A stretch of 64,000 nucleotides of DNA from Marispirochaeta sp964554875 (GTDB lineage: Bacteria > Spirochaetota > Spirochaetia > JC444 > Marispirochaetaceae). This document shows, piece by piece, positions 15,947 to 24,357 of the stretch (positions are counted from its first letter, which is position 1; every line of letters begins with the position of its first letter). Under the pieces are notes generated by a model. That model did not search any database. It was not told where the DNA came from and saw nothing but the letters and a program-made list of their open reading frames with translations. The position numbers and the translations under genes were made by a program. Location of the stretch: positions 62,001 through 126,000 of the forward strand of contig CAZKQJ010000006.1 of NCBI GenBank assembly GCA_964554875.1, given 5' to 3'.

Positions 15947-16831
15947 ATGACATACGACGAAAAACTGAAAATTGCCGAGCAGCTTCGAAGTTCATCAGTT
16001 GTTCAAACATACCTCAGCCCGGAAATGGAAGGCTCTCTGGACCGCGTGGACTGGAAAGAGGAGATCATACCAACACGGGAGGGGGATTCCAGAGTCATTC
16101 TGGTCTCCCCCCGGACCGTAGAAGAGCCCTGCCCCCTCTTTATCAACATGCACGGCGGCGGTTTTGTCCGGGGCTACGAAAAGCGGGACACCGTCTTTTC
16201 CGCCCTGCTGGCGGAAAGCCTCGGCTGCAAGGTCATCGATATCGACTACCGTCTTGCCCCGGAACATCCCTTTCCCAGCGCCCTGAACGAATGTTACGAC
16301 GTGGTAAAATGGAGCTTCGACCATGCGGATTTCCTGAAGATCGACAGGAAGCGGATAGCCCTGGGGGGTCACAGCGCAGGAGGAAATTTTACCGCCGCCA
16401 TCGCCCTCATGGCAAACCAGACCAGGGACTTTTCCCTCTGCCTGCAGATCCTTGATTACCCCTTTCTGGACGCGGTTACCGATCCTGCCGAAAAAGCGGA
16501 GCCCGAAAACCTGCTTCCGGTGGAACGGATGCGATTCTTCTCCAGGCTCTATATGGAAAACGAAGAGGATTACTCCAACCCCTTTTTCTCCCTTGTGTGC
16601 GCGACACCGGAGATGCTGAAGGGGCTTCCGCCCGCCCTGATTATAACCGCAGGGAAGGACTGTCTCAGAAAGGAAGCGGAGCGGTACGCCATGATGCTGA
16701 TCCATGCGGGGGTGGATGTCAGAATGCGCTGTTTCCTCGAGAGTAATCACGGATTCATAATCCACGGCCTTGCCGAATACCGGGAAGCCCGTAACCTGAT
16801 TATAAACGCCCTGGAAGAGGCGTTTAAATAA
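15947..16831 (+). CDS. Alpha/beta hydrolase, HSL-type carboxylesterase
   Basis: A 294-residue esterase of the hormone-sensitive-lipase family. It shows the oxyanion motif HGGG (69-72), the nucleophile elbow GHSAGG (Ser143), an acid in ITAGKDCLR and the catalytic His in ESNHGFIIHG. There is no signal peptide, so it acts in the cytoplasm. It is the first gene after the sigma54 promoter. The start at 15947 was chosen because family-like sequence begins there; 15905 is an alternative adding 14 unlike residues. It probably cleaves an ester form of the compound imported by the TTT system (inference). Confidence 0.88.
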   Translation: MTYDEKLKIAEQLRSSSVVQTYLSPEMEGSLDRVDWKEEIIPTREGDSRVILVSPRTVEEPCPLFINMHGGGFVRGYEKRDTVFSALLAESLGCKVIDIDYRLAPEHPFPSALNECYDVVKWSFDHADFLKIDRKRIALGGHSAGGNFTAAIALMANQTRDFSLCLQILDYPFLDAVTDPAEKAEPENLLPVERMRFFSRLYMENEEDYSNPFFSLVCATPEMLKGLPPALIITAGKDCLRKEAERYAMMLIHAGVDVRMRCFLESNHGFIIHGLAEYREARNLIINALEEAFK

Positions 16832-16866
16832 AAGTCAAAAAAGAACATTACCTGATAGGAGGAACA

Positions 16867-17844
16867 ATGAAAAGAACAGGAATCATTCTGCTGTGTTTGC
16901 TGGCTGCCGCTTCCTTTGCCGTGGCGGAAGGAACCTCGGAAAAAGGTACCGAAGCCCAGTGGCCCAAGGGTCCGGTCCAGATCATCGTTGGTGCAAGAGC
17001 CGGCGGCGGGACCGACCTGATGGCACGAATATTTTCTGACTACCTGCAGAGGGAACTCGAAAGTCCCGTGGTCGTCGTCAATCAGCCCGCCGGGGGCGGA
17101 ACCGTTGCCTATGAACAGGTACGCACCGCAAAACCTGACGGCCAGACCCTTCTTTTTATGCATACCGGCATGATCATTTACAATCACACCGGCCGCTATG
17201 ATCACCCTGTATCGGACTTCACTACCATCGCGATCGCCCAGAGCTATCCGCCCCAGGTATATGCGGTCGCTGACGATGCACCCTGGGACAACATGAAGGA
17301 CTTTGTGGAGGACGCCCGCCGAAACCCCGGAAAAAGGACGGTAGGAGTCGCCCTGGGGGGAACCACTCACTTTATTGCCGGAACCATCATGATGGAAGAA
17401 AATGTGGAACTAAAACTCGTCGAAGCGGCTTCAGAAGTTGACAAGGTGGCAGCGATCCAGGGCGGGCATATTGATATAGGAAACCTCGGGTCCAGTTCCG
17501 CCGCCCAGTATGAAGAGGCCGGAAAAATGAAGGTCCTGTGCCTAATTGATCCGACTCCGGATCCCAAGTATCCCCAGTATGTACCGGCTATTGATCAGGG
17601 ACTCAATTTCAGCTGGATCGCACCGCTGGTAGTCTGGGGTCCCAAAGGTATGGACCCGGCGATCGTGGAGCAAATAAATACTGCCACAAAAAATATGGCC
17701 ACGGACCCCGAGGTGCAGGAACAGCTTAAAAAGATGTCCAGCGCATACCAATATTACACTGTGCAGGAAGCACAGGAACTTATCCGGAAAGAGGACGAAA
17801 AGATAGCCGCCCTGGCAGACAAACTCGGCCTGGCGACAGAATAG
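16867..17844 (+). CDS. tctC: Tripartite tricarboxylate transporter substrate-binding protein (first copy)
   Basis: A 325-residue periplasmic TctC/Bug-family receptor with an N-terminal signal peptide (cleavage probably after AVA at residue 20). Family landmarks: WPKGPVQIIVGARAGGGTDLMAR, VVVVNQPAGGG, VRTAKPDGQTLLF and the mid-protein TVGVALGGTTHFIAG. AGGAGG precedes the start. It lies 35 bases after the esterase. A 9-bp hairpin follows its stop, which would favour accumulation of this message over the membrane genes. Bug proteins usually bind carboxylates through backbone and water contacts; the ligand is unknown. Confidence 0.93.
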   Translation: MKRTGIILLCLLAAASFAVAEGTSEKGTEAQWPKGPVQIIVGARAGGGTDLMARIFSDYLQRELESPVVVVNQPAGGGTVAYEQVRTAKPDGQTLLFMHTGMIIYNHTGRYDHPVSDFTTIAIAQSYPPQVYAVADDAPWDNMKDFVEDARRNPGKRTVGVALGGTTHFIAGTIMMEENVELKLVEAASEVDKVAAIQGGHIDIGNLGSSSAAQYEEAGKMKVLCLIDPTPDPKYPQYVPAIDQGLNFSWIAPLVVWGPKGMDPAIVEQINTATKNMATDPEVQEQLKKMSSAYQYYTVQEAQELIRKEDEKIAALADKLGLATE

Positions 17845-17859
17845 AACATCGCAGTGATA

Positions 17860-17880
17860 CCCCGGAAGTTTCTTCCGGGG
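17860..17880 (+). other. Intercistronic hairpin between tctC and tctB
   Basis: CCCCGGAAG-TTT-CTTCCGGGG, a perfect 9-bp stem 15 bases after the tctC stop and without a T-run. It is more likely an mRNA-stabilising or processing hairpin than a terminator, giving excess binding protein. Confidence 0.65.
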
Positions 17881-17907
17881 CAATTACCGCACATACAGGG
17901 TAAAATC

Positions 17908-18363
17908 ATGATGAACGACAAACGACTGGGCTTTATCATTCTGGCTCTCGGTATTGCAGGGATCCTTCTAACCATGCAGATCCCTGTAAAAACCTTCACC
18001 GACGATCCCGGACCTCGGGTGTTCCCCTATCTGGGAAGCATCATTCTTGTTATAAGCGGTCTTGGATTAATCCTTACCCGGCAAAAATCAACCGAAGATA
18101 CCGAACATTTCCTGACGAGGGAGGGCTGGAAACGGGCCGGTATAATGACGTTGCTTTTTATCATCTACTCTCTGGCACTTAAAATAGTCGGCTTTTATAT
18201 AGCTACACCGGTCATGGTTTTTTTCTTCTACCGGCAGATCGCCGGCCCGGAAAAGACCGTCCTGCTCCGGGGGATCATCTACTCCCTGGTAACCTTCGGA
18301 GCTGTATACTTTGTTTTCAGCAAAGTTCTTAACTCCTTTCTCCCCCCGGGAATGATTTTTTAA
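17908..18363 (+). CDS. tctB: TTT small membrane subunit
   Basis: A 151-residue inner-membrane protein with four predicted helices, the size and pattern of TctB. The segment PRVFPYLGSIILVISGLGLIL is typical. The start is taken at 17908, with AGGG about 8 bases upstream; the open frame begins 18 codons earlier inside the intercistronic hairpin. It lies between tctC and tctA, 13 bases before the latter, the classical order for this transporter. Confidence 0.9.
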   Translation: MMNDKRLGFIILALGIAGILLTMQIPVKTFTDDPGPRVFPYLGSIILVISGLGLILTRQKSTEDTEHFLTREGWKRAGIMTLLFIIYSLALKIVGFYIATPVMVFFFYRQIAGPEKTVLLRGIIYSLVTFGAVYFVFSKVLNSFLPPGMIF

Positions 18364-18376
18364 AGGAGCCTCTGGA

Positions 18377-19876
18377 ATGGAAATGTTTTTATCCAGTCTG
18401 TTTTCACTTATGAGTCCCGGTCCCTTTCTGCTTGTACTTATCGCCAGTGCCGTGGGTATTGTCCTGGGGGCCATTCCCGGGCTCAGCGGGGGCCTCGGTG
18501 TCGCCCTCATGTTGCCGGTTACCTTCGGCATGGACCCTCACCTGGGACTTGCCATGCTCATCAGTATATGGGTCGGCGGTGTGTCCGGCGCCATGGTCGG
18601 TTCCATCCTGCTTGGAATCCCCGGATCTCCCTCAGCCATCGCCACCTGTTTCGACGGTTACCCGATGACCAAGAACGGCCAGGCCGTCAAGGCCCTGGGA
18701 GCCGCCATCACCGCCTCCTTTATGGGGACCTTCTTCAGCATCCTCATAGCCACTTTCTTAAGCCCCGTCATCGCCGACCTTGCCCTGAAACTCGGCCCCT
18801 GGGAGTATTTCTCCCTCGGTTTCTGCGCCATCGCCCTGGTAGCAGCACTGTCGCGGGAAAATGTATTCAAGGGCCTGGCAGCCGCAGCAATAGGACTTTT
18901 ACTCAGCTCCGTCGGGTTCGCCCCGATAGACGGATTTCCGCGTTTTGCCTTCGGCAACTATTACCTCAACGGCGGCTTCGACCTGATCTCCCTCATGCTG
19001 GGCCTCTTCGCTATCAAGCAGATTGTAACCGACTATGCGCGGGGACAAAAAGAACTGCCTCCGGTGGACATGAGGAACATCACCGGGTTTGGTGTCAGCC
19101 TCAAAGAGTATCTGGAAAACGCAGTTAACCTGGTGCGCTCCTTCCTGATCGGTCTGTGGATCGGGTTTCTCCCCGGCATGGGGGCAGCCCTGTCCAACAT
19201 GGTAGCGTATGCCCAGGCGAAGAGCAGTTCGAAGCACCCGGAAAAATTCGGAAAGGGCTGTGTAGACGGGGTTTTCGCATCAGAAATATCAAACAATGCC
19301 TCCGTCGGCGGGTCCCTGATTCCCATGGTGGCCCTGGGAATTCCCGGAGACGGAACAACGGCAATCCTGCTGGGCGGCCTGATGATCCACGGCATTCAAC
19401 CGGGTCCCCTGCTTTTTACCAACAATCCGGATATCGTCTTTACCCTTTTTGCCACCGCCATTTTCGCGGCGATCCTGGTCCTTCTTCAGCAATACTTCGG
19501 CATGCGCCTCTTCCCGATGATCCTGAAGATCCCCTATCACTACCTGTACCCGGTGATTATCGTCCTCGGTTTCGTGGGGGTATACGTAAGTTCCAGCACA
19601 ACCTTCAATTTTGTTCTGCTCCTCGCCTTCGCCGCCCTGGGGTTCCTGATGGATATGGTCAAGCTGCCGACCAGTCCGTTTATCCTGAGTTTTATTCTGG
19701 GTCCCATGCTTGAATTGAATATGCGCAAAGGTTTTACCTATACCGACCAGGGAATATGGCCCTTCTTTACCAGGCCGATTTCCGCACTTCTGCTGGCCTC
19801 CGCGGTTTTAAGCATTGTCTGGCCGTATATCAAGGATTACCTGCGTAAACACCATGGGAGCAAGGTAAACAGATAA
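18377..19876 (+). CDS. tctA: TTT large membrane subunit
   Basis: A 499-residue permease with about 12 membrane helices, the TctA family channel that uses the ion gradient to import a carboxylate presented by TctC. The signature region GAIPGLSGGLGVALMLPVTF is at about 32-51 and GIPGSPSAIATCFDGYPM at about 81-98; the repeated half shows LPGMGAALSNMVAYAQAK. AAGGAG lies 8 bases before the ATG. A short hairpin follows the stop, then a second binding-protein gene. Confidence 0.95.
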   Translation: MEMFLSSLFSLMSPGPFLLVLIASAVGIVLGAIPGLSGGLGVALMLPVTFGMDPHLGLAMLISIWVGGVSGAMVGSILLGIPGSPSAIATCFDGYPMTKNGQAVKALGAAITASFMGTFFSILIATFLSPVIADLALKLGPWEYFSLGFCAIALVAALSRENVFKGLAAAAIGLLLSSVGFAPIDGFPRFAFGNYYLNGGFDLISLMLGLFAIKQIVTDYARGQKELPPVDMRNITGFGVSLKEYLENAVNLVRSFLIGLWIGFLPGMGAALSNMVAYAQAKSSSKHPEKFGKGCVDGVFASEISNNASVGGSLIPMVALGIPGDGTTAILLGGLMIHGIQPGPLLFTNNPDIVFTLFATAIFAAILVLLQQYFGMRLFPMILKIPYHYLYPVIIVLGFVGVYVSSSTTFNFVLLLAFAALGFLMDMVKLPTSPFILSFILGPMLELNMRKGFTYTDQGIWPFFTRPISALLLASAVLSIVWPYIKDYLRKHHGSKVNR

Positions 19877-19880
19877 CAAA

Positions 19881-19900
19881 CCGCATCCCTGTGGATGCGG
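19881..19900 (+). other. Intercistronic hairpin between tctA and second tctC
   Basis: CCGCATCC-CTGT-GGATGCGG, an 8-bp perfect stem directly after the tctA stop, with only AATATTTT after it. Likely a weak terminator or a processing site. Confidence 0.5.
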
Positions 19901-19930
19901 AATATTTTCCCGAAAAGAAAAGGAGACGCT

Positions 19931-20911
19931 ATGAAACGTTCATTCATCACCCTTCTGCTGGCCCTCGTTGCATTTTCCCTTGTTGCCGAAGGACAAAGCG
20001 ATAAAGGAAGCGCCGCGGCATGGCCCAAAGGATCTGTGCAGTTTGTCGTTCCAGCCAAAGCCGGAGGCGGCACGGATGCTGCAGCCCGTATCATTTCAAA
20101 GGCCCTGCAGGAAAACCTGGGCAAACCCTTCGTCGTTGTCAATCAGCCGGCAGGAGGAGGCAGTGTAGCGGCAGAACAGGTACGTACCGCCAAACCCGAC
20201 GGCAGCACGATCCTTTTCTATCACACAAGTCTGCTGGCCAGTTACTACGCAGGCCTGTACGACAAATCCCCCCTGGATGAGTTTACCACCTGTGTTGTAA
20301 TGCCCGTCGGCGGAAGCTATGCCCTGTGCATCGGCCCTGATTCCCCCTACAACTCCGTGGAAGATCTTGTTGCAGCCAGCAAAGCCAGCCCGGACAAGAT
20401 AACCCTGGGTGTACAGCTGAAGGGGTCCTCCCACTTCATGGCCGGACTTTTGACCAGGGACAGCGGCGCCAGGTTCCGAATTGTAGAAGCCGGATCCGAC
20501 GCGGACAAGCTGGTTGCGGTACAGGGCGGACAGATCGACGCCGCCTTCATAAACACCCCCGGCGCCCTGCAGTATGTGGAAGCCGGCAAGATGAAAATCC
20601 TGGCCACCATTTCCGGCATGCCCGAACGCGATTCCGGGGCCTCGAATTATCCCTCCCTCGCTGAGCTGGGCTATGAGAATACCGTTTACGGCCTCGACTT
20701 CTTCATCCTTGGACCGAAGGAGATGGACTCCGCGATCGCTGAACAGATCAACGCCGCCTTCAAGGACATTCTGGCCGATCCGGAAGTCATCGACCAGTTT
20801 GCCAAAATGCGCATGCCCCTTACCTACCTCGGTTTGGATGCCAGCCGTAAACGCCTGATGGAAGGGGACAAAAAAATCGGAGAAACCACCGAGATGCTGG
20901 GATTGCGTTAA
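19931..20911 (+). CDS. tctC: Tripartite tricarboxylate transporter substrate-binding protein (second copy)
   Basis: A 326-residue TctC/Bug receptor with its own signal peptide (cleavage probably near LVAEG). It is a clear paralogue of the first copy: WPKGSVQFVVPAKAGGGTDAAAR, VVVNQPAGGGSVAAEQVRTA and KPDGSTILF match it closely, but the middle ligand-facing segments differ. AAGGAG lies 6 bases before the chosen start; the frame opens 12 codons earlier in the hairpin. Two receptors feeding one TctAB pair would widen the range of compounds taken up. A good terminator follows. Confidence 0.92.
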   Translation: MKRSFITLLLALVAFSLVAEGQSDKGSAAAWPKGSVQFVVPAKAGGGTDAAARIISKALQENLGKPFVVVNQPAGGGSVAAEQVRTAKPDGSTILFYHTSLLASYYAGLYDKSPLDEFTTCVVMPVGGSYALCIGPDSPYNSVEDLVAASKASPDKITLGVQLKGSSHFMAGLLTRDSGARFRIVEAGSDADKLVAVQGGQIDAAFINTPGALQYVEAGKMKILATISGMPERDSGASNYPSLAELGYENTVYGLDFFILGPKEMDSAIAEQINAAFKDILADPEVIDQFAKMRMPLTYLGLDASRKRLMEGDKKIGETTEMLGLR

Positions 20912-20924
20912 CAGTTCCATTTTT

Positions 20925-20958
20925 GGAGCCTTCATTGAGAAGGCTCCGTTTATTTTTT
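20925..20958 (+). terminator. Rho-independent terminator after second tctC
   Basis: GGAGCCTT-CATTGAG-AAGGCTCC, an 8-bp perfect stem followed by GTTTATTTTTTG. It lies 14 bases after the stop and about 20 bases before the next gene, so it should limit read-through into the hydrolase genes. Confidence 0.8.
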
Positions 20959-20976
20959 GACATAAAAGAGGAAATA

Positions 20977-21822
20977 ATGAAAAACAGCCAGGAACCCCTG
21001 AGCAATCCCTTCGATCTCCTCAGGCAGGGCTGTGAACGCCCCTGGGAGGTTGCGGTCGCCCCTTTCATGGTAGCACCCCGGACCTGGTACGTCGGGAACA
21101 GCTGGGTTGGGGCCTATCTGATAGAAAGTTCCGCAGGACTCATTCTGATCGATGCCACCATGCAGCCCCAGGTTTATCTGGTGTTCGAAAGTGTCCGCAT
21201 GCTGGGATTCGATCCCCACGATATCAGGCTTCTCCTCCTGTCCCATGCCCATTACGACCACTGCGGCGGCATCAGGGCGGTACAGGAACTCTCCGGCGCC
21301 AGGCTTTACATGGCAAAAGAGGATTATGATTTCATTTCTGAACATCCGGAGATGGTCCTGACCGAAGGCTACCCCTACGGCGGCCTTAAACCGGACCATT
21401 ACTATTCCGAGGATACACCCGTTGTCCTGGGAGATATCCAGGTCGATACCGTCCATACTCCCGGACACACCCCGGGTACCACCTCCTTCTTCTTCGATAC
21501 CACCGATAAGGCCGGTGTGAGCTTCCGCTGCGGGATGCACGGCGGTGTAGGTGTAAACACTCTCACGGATGATTTTATACGGGAGTATGATCTCCCGATT
21601 TCCACGCGCCGGGACTATCTGAACAGCATGCGAAAGGTCCGTGACCTGCCGGTGGATATTACCCTGGGTTCCCATCCGGGACAGACAGACATGCTTTCGA
21701 AGGTCTCCTTGATAAGAGAAGATTTCAATCCTTTTTTTGACAGGAATACCTGGCCCTCCCTTATAGATAAACGGATTGCCATGATACGGGAGATTCTGGA
21801 TACAACGGAGCTTGAGGAATGA
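20977..21822 (+). CDS. MBL-fold metallo-hydrolase, B3-beta-lactamase-like
   Basis: A 281-residue metallo-beta-lactamase-fold enzyme without an obvious signal peptide. The zinc ligands look complete for the B3-like type: HAHYDH at 90-95, H164 in TPGHTPGT and H233 in GSHPGQTD. The N-terminal WYVGNSWVGAYLIESSAGLILIDATM also suits this group. Context argues for a lactone or ester substrate of the cluster rather than an antibiotic. AGAGGAA precedes the start at 20977. Its stop overlaps the DUF3237 start by 4 bases, so the two are coupled. Confidence 0.85.
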   Translation: MKNSQEPLSNPFDLLRQGCERPWEVAVAPFMVAPRTWYVGNSWVGAYLIESSAGLILIDATMQPQVYLVFESVRMLGFDPHDIRLLLLSHAHYDHCGGIRAVQELSGARLYMAKEDYDFISEHPEMVLTEGYPYGGLKPDHYYSEDTPVVLGDIQVDTVHTPGHTPGTTSFFFDTTDKAGVSFRCGMHGGVGVNTLTDDFIREYDLPISTRRDYLNSMRKVRDLPVDITLGSHPGQTDMLSKVSLIREDFNPFFDRNTWPSLIDKRIAMIREILDTTELEE

Positions 21823-22349
21823 AGGCGGAAATCAGCGGGGATTTTGCAGAATACACCAGAGAGCGGGGAAACGGATTTACCCCGCCGGGGCCGAAACTTG
21901 AGTTTCTGTACCGCCTTATAGCCGATGTAGCGCCACCCATCGAAGTCGGGTCAGTGGAAGGGGGATTTCTCAAAATCATTCCCATTACCGGCGGCCGCTT
22001 CGAGGGTCCCAGGCTGCGGGGAACCGTGCTGCCCGTGGGGGCCGACTGGAACACAAGCAGCCGTCTGGCCCCCACAACCAGGCACATCGATACCCGATAC
22101 ATTCTCAAAACCGATGAGGGGGCGATCATCAGCCTCGCCACCCGGGGCTACGCAACCCAGACGGAGGAGGTCCTGAAACGCAGGACCGCCCGGGAACCGG
22201 TGGACCCCGGGGAATATTATTTCAAGCAGCACCTCTTTTTCGAGACCGCGGCGGAAGAATACCTCTGGCTCAACACCCTTGTGGCCTTCGGCTGCGTAAT
22301 TTCGCAGAAAACGCCGGGGGTCATCTACGACGCCTGGATAGTGAGATAG
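21819..22349 (+). CDS. DUF3237 family protein
   Basis: A 176-residue soluble protein of the DUF3237/UPF0311 family. The family core GGRFEGPRLRGTVLPVGADW is present at about 58-77, followed by RHIDTRYILKTDEGA and the C-terminal YLWLNTLVAFGC. No catalytic function is established for the family to my knowledge; members occur near degradation genes for aromatic and other carboxylates. It overlaps the MBL gene by 4 bases and precedes another hydrolase by 18 bases. Confidence 0.88.
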   Translation: MKAEISGDFAEYTRERGNGFTPPGPKLEFLYRLIADVAPPIEVGSVEGGFLKIIPITGGRFEGPRLRGTVLPVGADWNTSSRLAPTTRHIDTRYILKTDEGAIISLATRGYATQTEEVLKRRTAREPVDPGEYYFKQHLFFETAAEEYLWLNTLVAFGCVISQKTPGVIYDAWIVR

Positions 22350-22367
22350 GATCGAAGGATACAAAGC

Positions 22368-23288
22368 ATGAAAAGCACTCTTGATCCCGGAAAGGACCGG
22401 AGAAGCATAAACTTCCTGGACAACATCTGTTATTCCCGTGTCAGCGATCTCGACGGCAGGCCCTTGAATCTGATGCTGTCACTCATGGTGCAGAATGGCA
22501 ACAGCGAGATGCGCATCGCTGCGGGATGTGACGATGAAGAGGACAGGACCAGGAGACCTCTTATTGTCTGGATTCCCGGCGGAGGCTTCCGGGGCTGCGA
22601 TAAAAACCTGATGGTTGCGGAGATGCAGTTTCTTGCAGAAGCGGGTTACGCTCTGGCATCAATTTATTACCGCAGCAGCTCCCAGGGGCACTATCCGGAT
22701 CAGATAATCGACGTAAAAACAGCCATTCGGTTTCTGCGGGCCAATGCGGAGGAGTACCAGATCGATCCCGGGCGGGTCGGAGTGATCGGCAGGTCCGCAG
22801 GGGGACACCTTGCCTCCATGGCGGCGATGAATCTCGGAGACAATATATCCAATGAATGGCCGGAATATTCCTCCGAGGTACAGGCCTGCTGCAATCTCTT
22901 CGGACCGGCGGAACTGGTCAGCCTCATGGAAAAGGATCTTGAAGAGATGAGGAATGATCCTTCCCACCGCTGGAAGAGCATCGGGGACACCCACGGAGGG
23001 GCCCTGGTGGGAGAAGACGGTCCGGAAGTCTGGGAGAAATTACGTAAAGCCAGCCCGATACATTATATCAATGACTCCATGTGCCCCATGCTCATCCTCC
23101 ACGGTGACCACGACCCCCTTGTACCGCATTCCCAGAGTGAAGCCTTTTACGACAGAATCGTGGCAGAAGGCCTGGGAGAAAAGGTGGATTTCTACACGAT
23201 CAGAAATGGCGGGCATGGAACTCGGGAGTTTTTTCAGACCCTGACAAAGCAGACAATACTCGGCTTTTTTGACAAGTACCTGAAATAA
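22368..23288 (+). CDS. Alpha/beta hydrolase, esterase/lipase (BD-FAE-like)
   Basis: A 306-residue cytoplasmic hydrolase. The oxyanion region reads IVWIPGGGFRGCDK (67-80), the nucleophile is Ser143 in GRSAGGHLAS, the acid is in LHGDHDPLVPHSQSE and the His in NGGHG. This is the pattern of the feruloyl/acetyl esterase group related to HSL enzymes. It differs clearly from the esterase at the head of the cluster, so two ester bonds or two substrates may be handled. It is probably the last gene of the catabolic operon; a 190-base gap follows. Confidence 0.86.
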   Translation: MKSTLDPGKDRRSINFLDNICYSRVSDLDGRPLNLMLSLMVQNGNSEMRIAAGCDDEEDRTRRPLIVWIPGGGFRGCDKNLMVAEMQFLAEAGYALASIYYRSSSQGHYPDQIIDVKTAIRFLRANAEEYQIDPGRVGVIGRSAGGHLASMAAMNLGDNISNEWPEYSSEVQACCNLFGPAELVSLMEKDLEEMRNDPSHRWKSIGDTHGGALVGEDGPEVWEKLRKASPIHYINDSMCPMLILHGDHDPLVPHSQSEAFYDRIVAEGLGEKVDFYTIRNGGHGTREFFQTLTKQTILGFFDKYLK

Positions 23289-23481
23289 GCTGCAGTGTTC
23301 CGAAGCGTGGGGATGGATTCGGGGCAATATCTTTTTAGACTGGAGATTATCCGTTGCCCCTAAAAGTATTTGCCATGCCTGTCCAATTCTCCGGTAATAC
23401 CCGGACAACAGACAAGGTTATCCCCACGAATCGGGACACTAAGCTTGCCAAAGATTATCCCCCCGGTGTAGCTTGCTATCC

Positions 23482-24342
23482 ATGCAGCAAAACCGCAAGG
23501 CCGAACTCGTTCTTCTCTTTGTGACCCTCCTGTGGGGAGCGACCTTTATCGCCACCAAGCAGGGTCTGCGTTCTGCGCCGCCGGTCCTTTTTCTGGGTCT
23601 CCGCTTTCTGATAGCCGCGCTGCTGCTTCTTCCGATCTGCTACCGGGAACTGAAAAAGATTAGCCCCGTCATCTTCAAGCGCGGTCTCGTACTGGGGATC
23701 CTGATGTTCACCGGCTACGCCTTTCAGAACGCGAGCCTGGTCTATACCACCGCAGGAAAATCAGCGCTGATAACCTATTTCTTTGCCCTGATCGTTCCCT
23801 TTCTGCAGATACCCTTTACCGGCAAGCCCTTGAGTCGGGGAAACATATTCGGCCTTGTCATCGTTGTCGGCGGTCTGGTACTTCTGAACCTGCCCTCCGA
23901 AGGCGGCCTTAACCTGGGAGACATGCTGGCCTTCGGCAGCGCCGTCTCCTACGCCTTTTTTATTATCCTCCTCGATCGCTACGGACGTCACGGAAGCGTT
24001 CCGGTGCTGACCTTTCTGCAATTCGCCCTGACGGCAGCGTTCAGCTTTCTGCTTTCCGCCTTCATTGAATCAGCTCCGGTGATTCTGGATGCGAATCTGG
24101 GCTGGTCCCTCTTTTATCTCTCCTTCTTCGGGAGCTTCATCTGCCTGCTGCTCATGAACCTGTATCAGCGCTATGTTACACCGGTAAAAGCCGTCATAAT
24201 CTATGCCATGGAACCGGTATTTGCCGTCCTGTTCGGAATGATCTTTCTTGCCGAATTCTTCACTCCATCGGAATGGACCGGCGCGGGACTGGTAATCGCC
24301 GGAGTAATCCTTTCCGATCTGTATAAAGATACGAAAGTGTGA
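23482..24342 (+). CDS. DMT superfamily (EamA) transporter
   Basis: A 286-residue inner-membrane protein with two EamA repeats (ten helices). ELVLLFVTLLWGATFIATKQGL at the start and the end of repeat two (YAMEPVFAVLFGMIFLAEFF) are typical. The ATG at 23482 is used; no ribosome site is visible, so the start is uncertain. The 190 bases before it contain only a weak dyad (GGGGCAA 23321-23327 with TTGCCCC 23354-23360). The MATE gene follows within 16 bases. Probably an exporter; substrate unknown. Confidence 0.82.
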   Translation: MQQNRKAELVLLFVTLLWGATFIATKQGLRSAPPVLFLGLRFLIAALLLLPICYRELKKISPVIFKRGLVLGILMFTGYAFQNASLVYTTAGKSALITYFFALIVPFLQIPFTGKPLSRGNIFGLVIVVGGLVLLNLPSEGGLNLGDMLAFGSAVSYAFFIILLDRYGRHGSVPVLTFLQFALTAAFSFLLSAFIESAPVILDANLGWSLFYLSFFGSFICLLLMNLYQRYVTPVKAVIIYAMEPVFAVLFGMIFLAEFFTPSEWTGAGLVIAGVILSDLYKDTKV

Positions 24343-24357
24343 TATGAATTGCAGCTC

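Noticed and set aside
20977..21822. Antibiotic-resistance beta-lactamase
   Set aside because: The zinc site is B3-like, but no signal peptide is seen and the gene is coupled to DUF3237 within a catabolic cluster.
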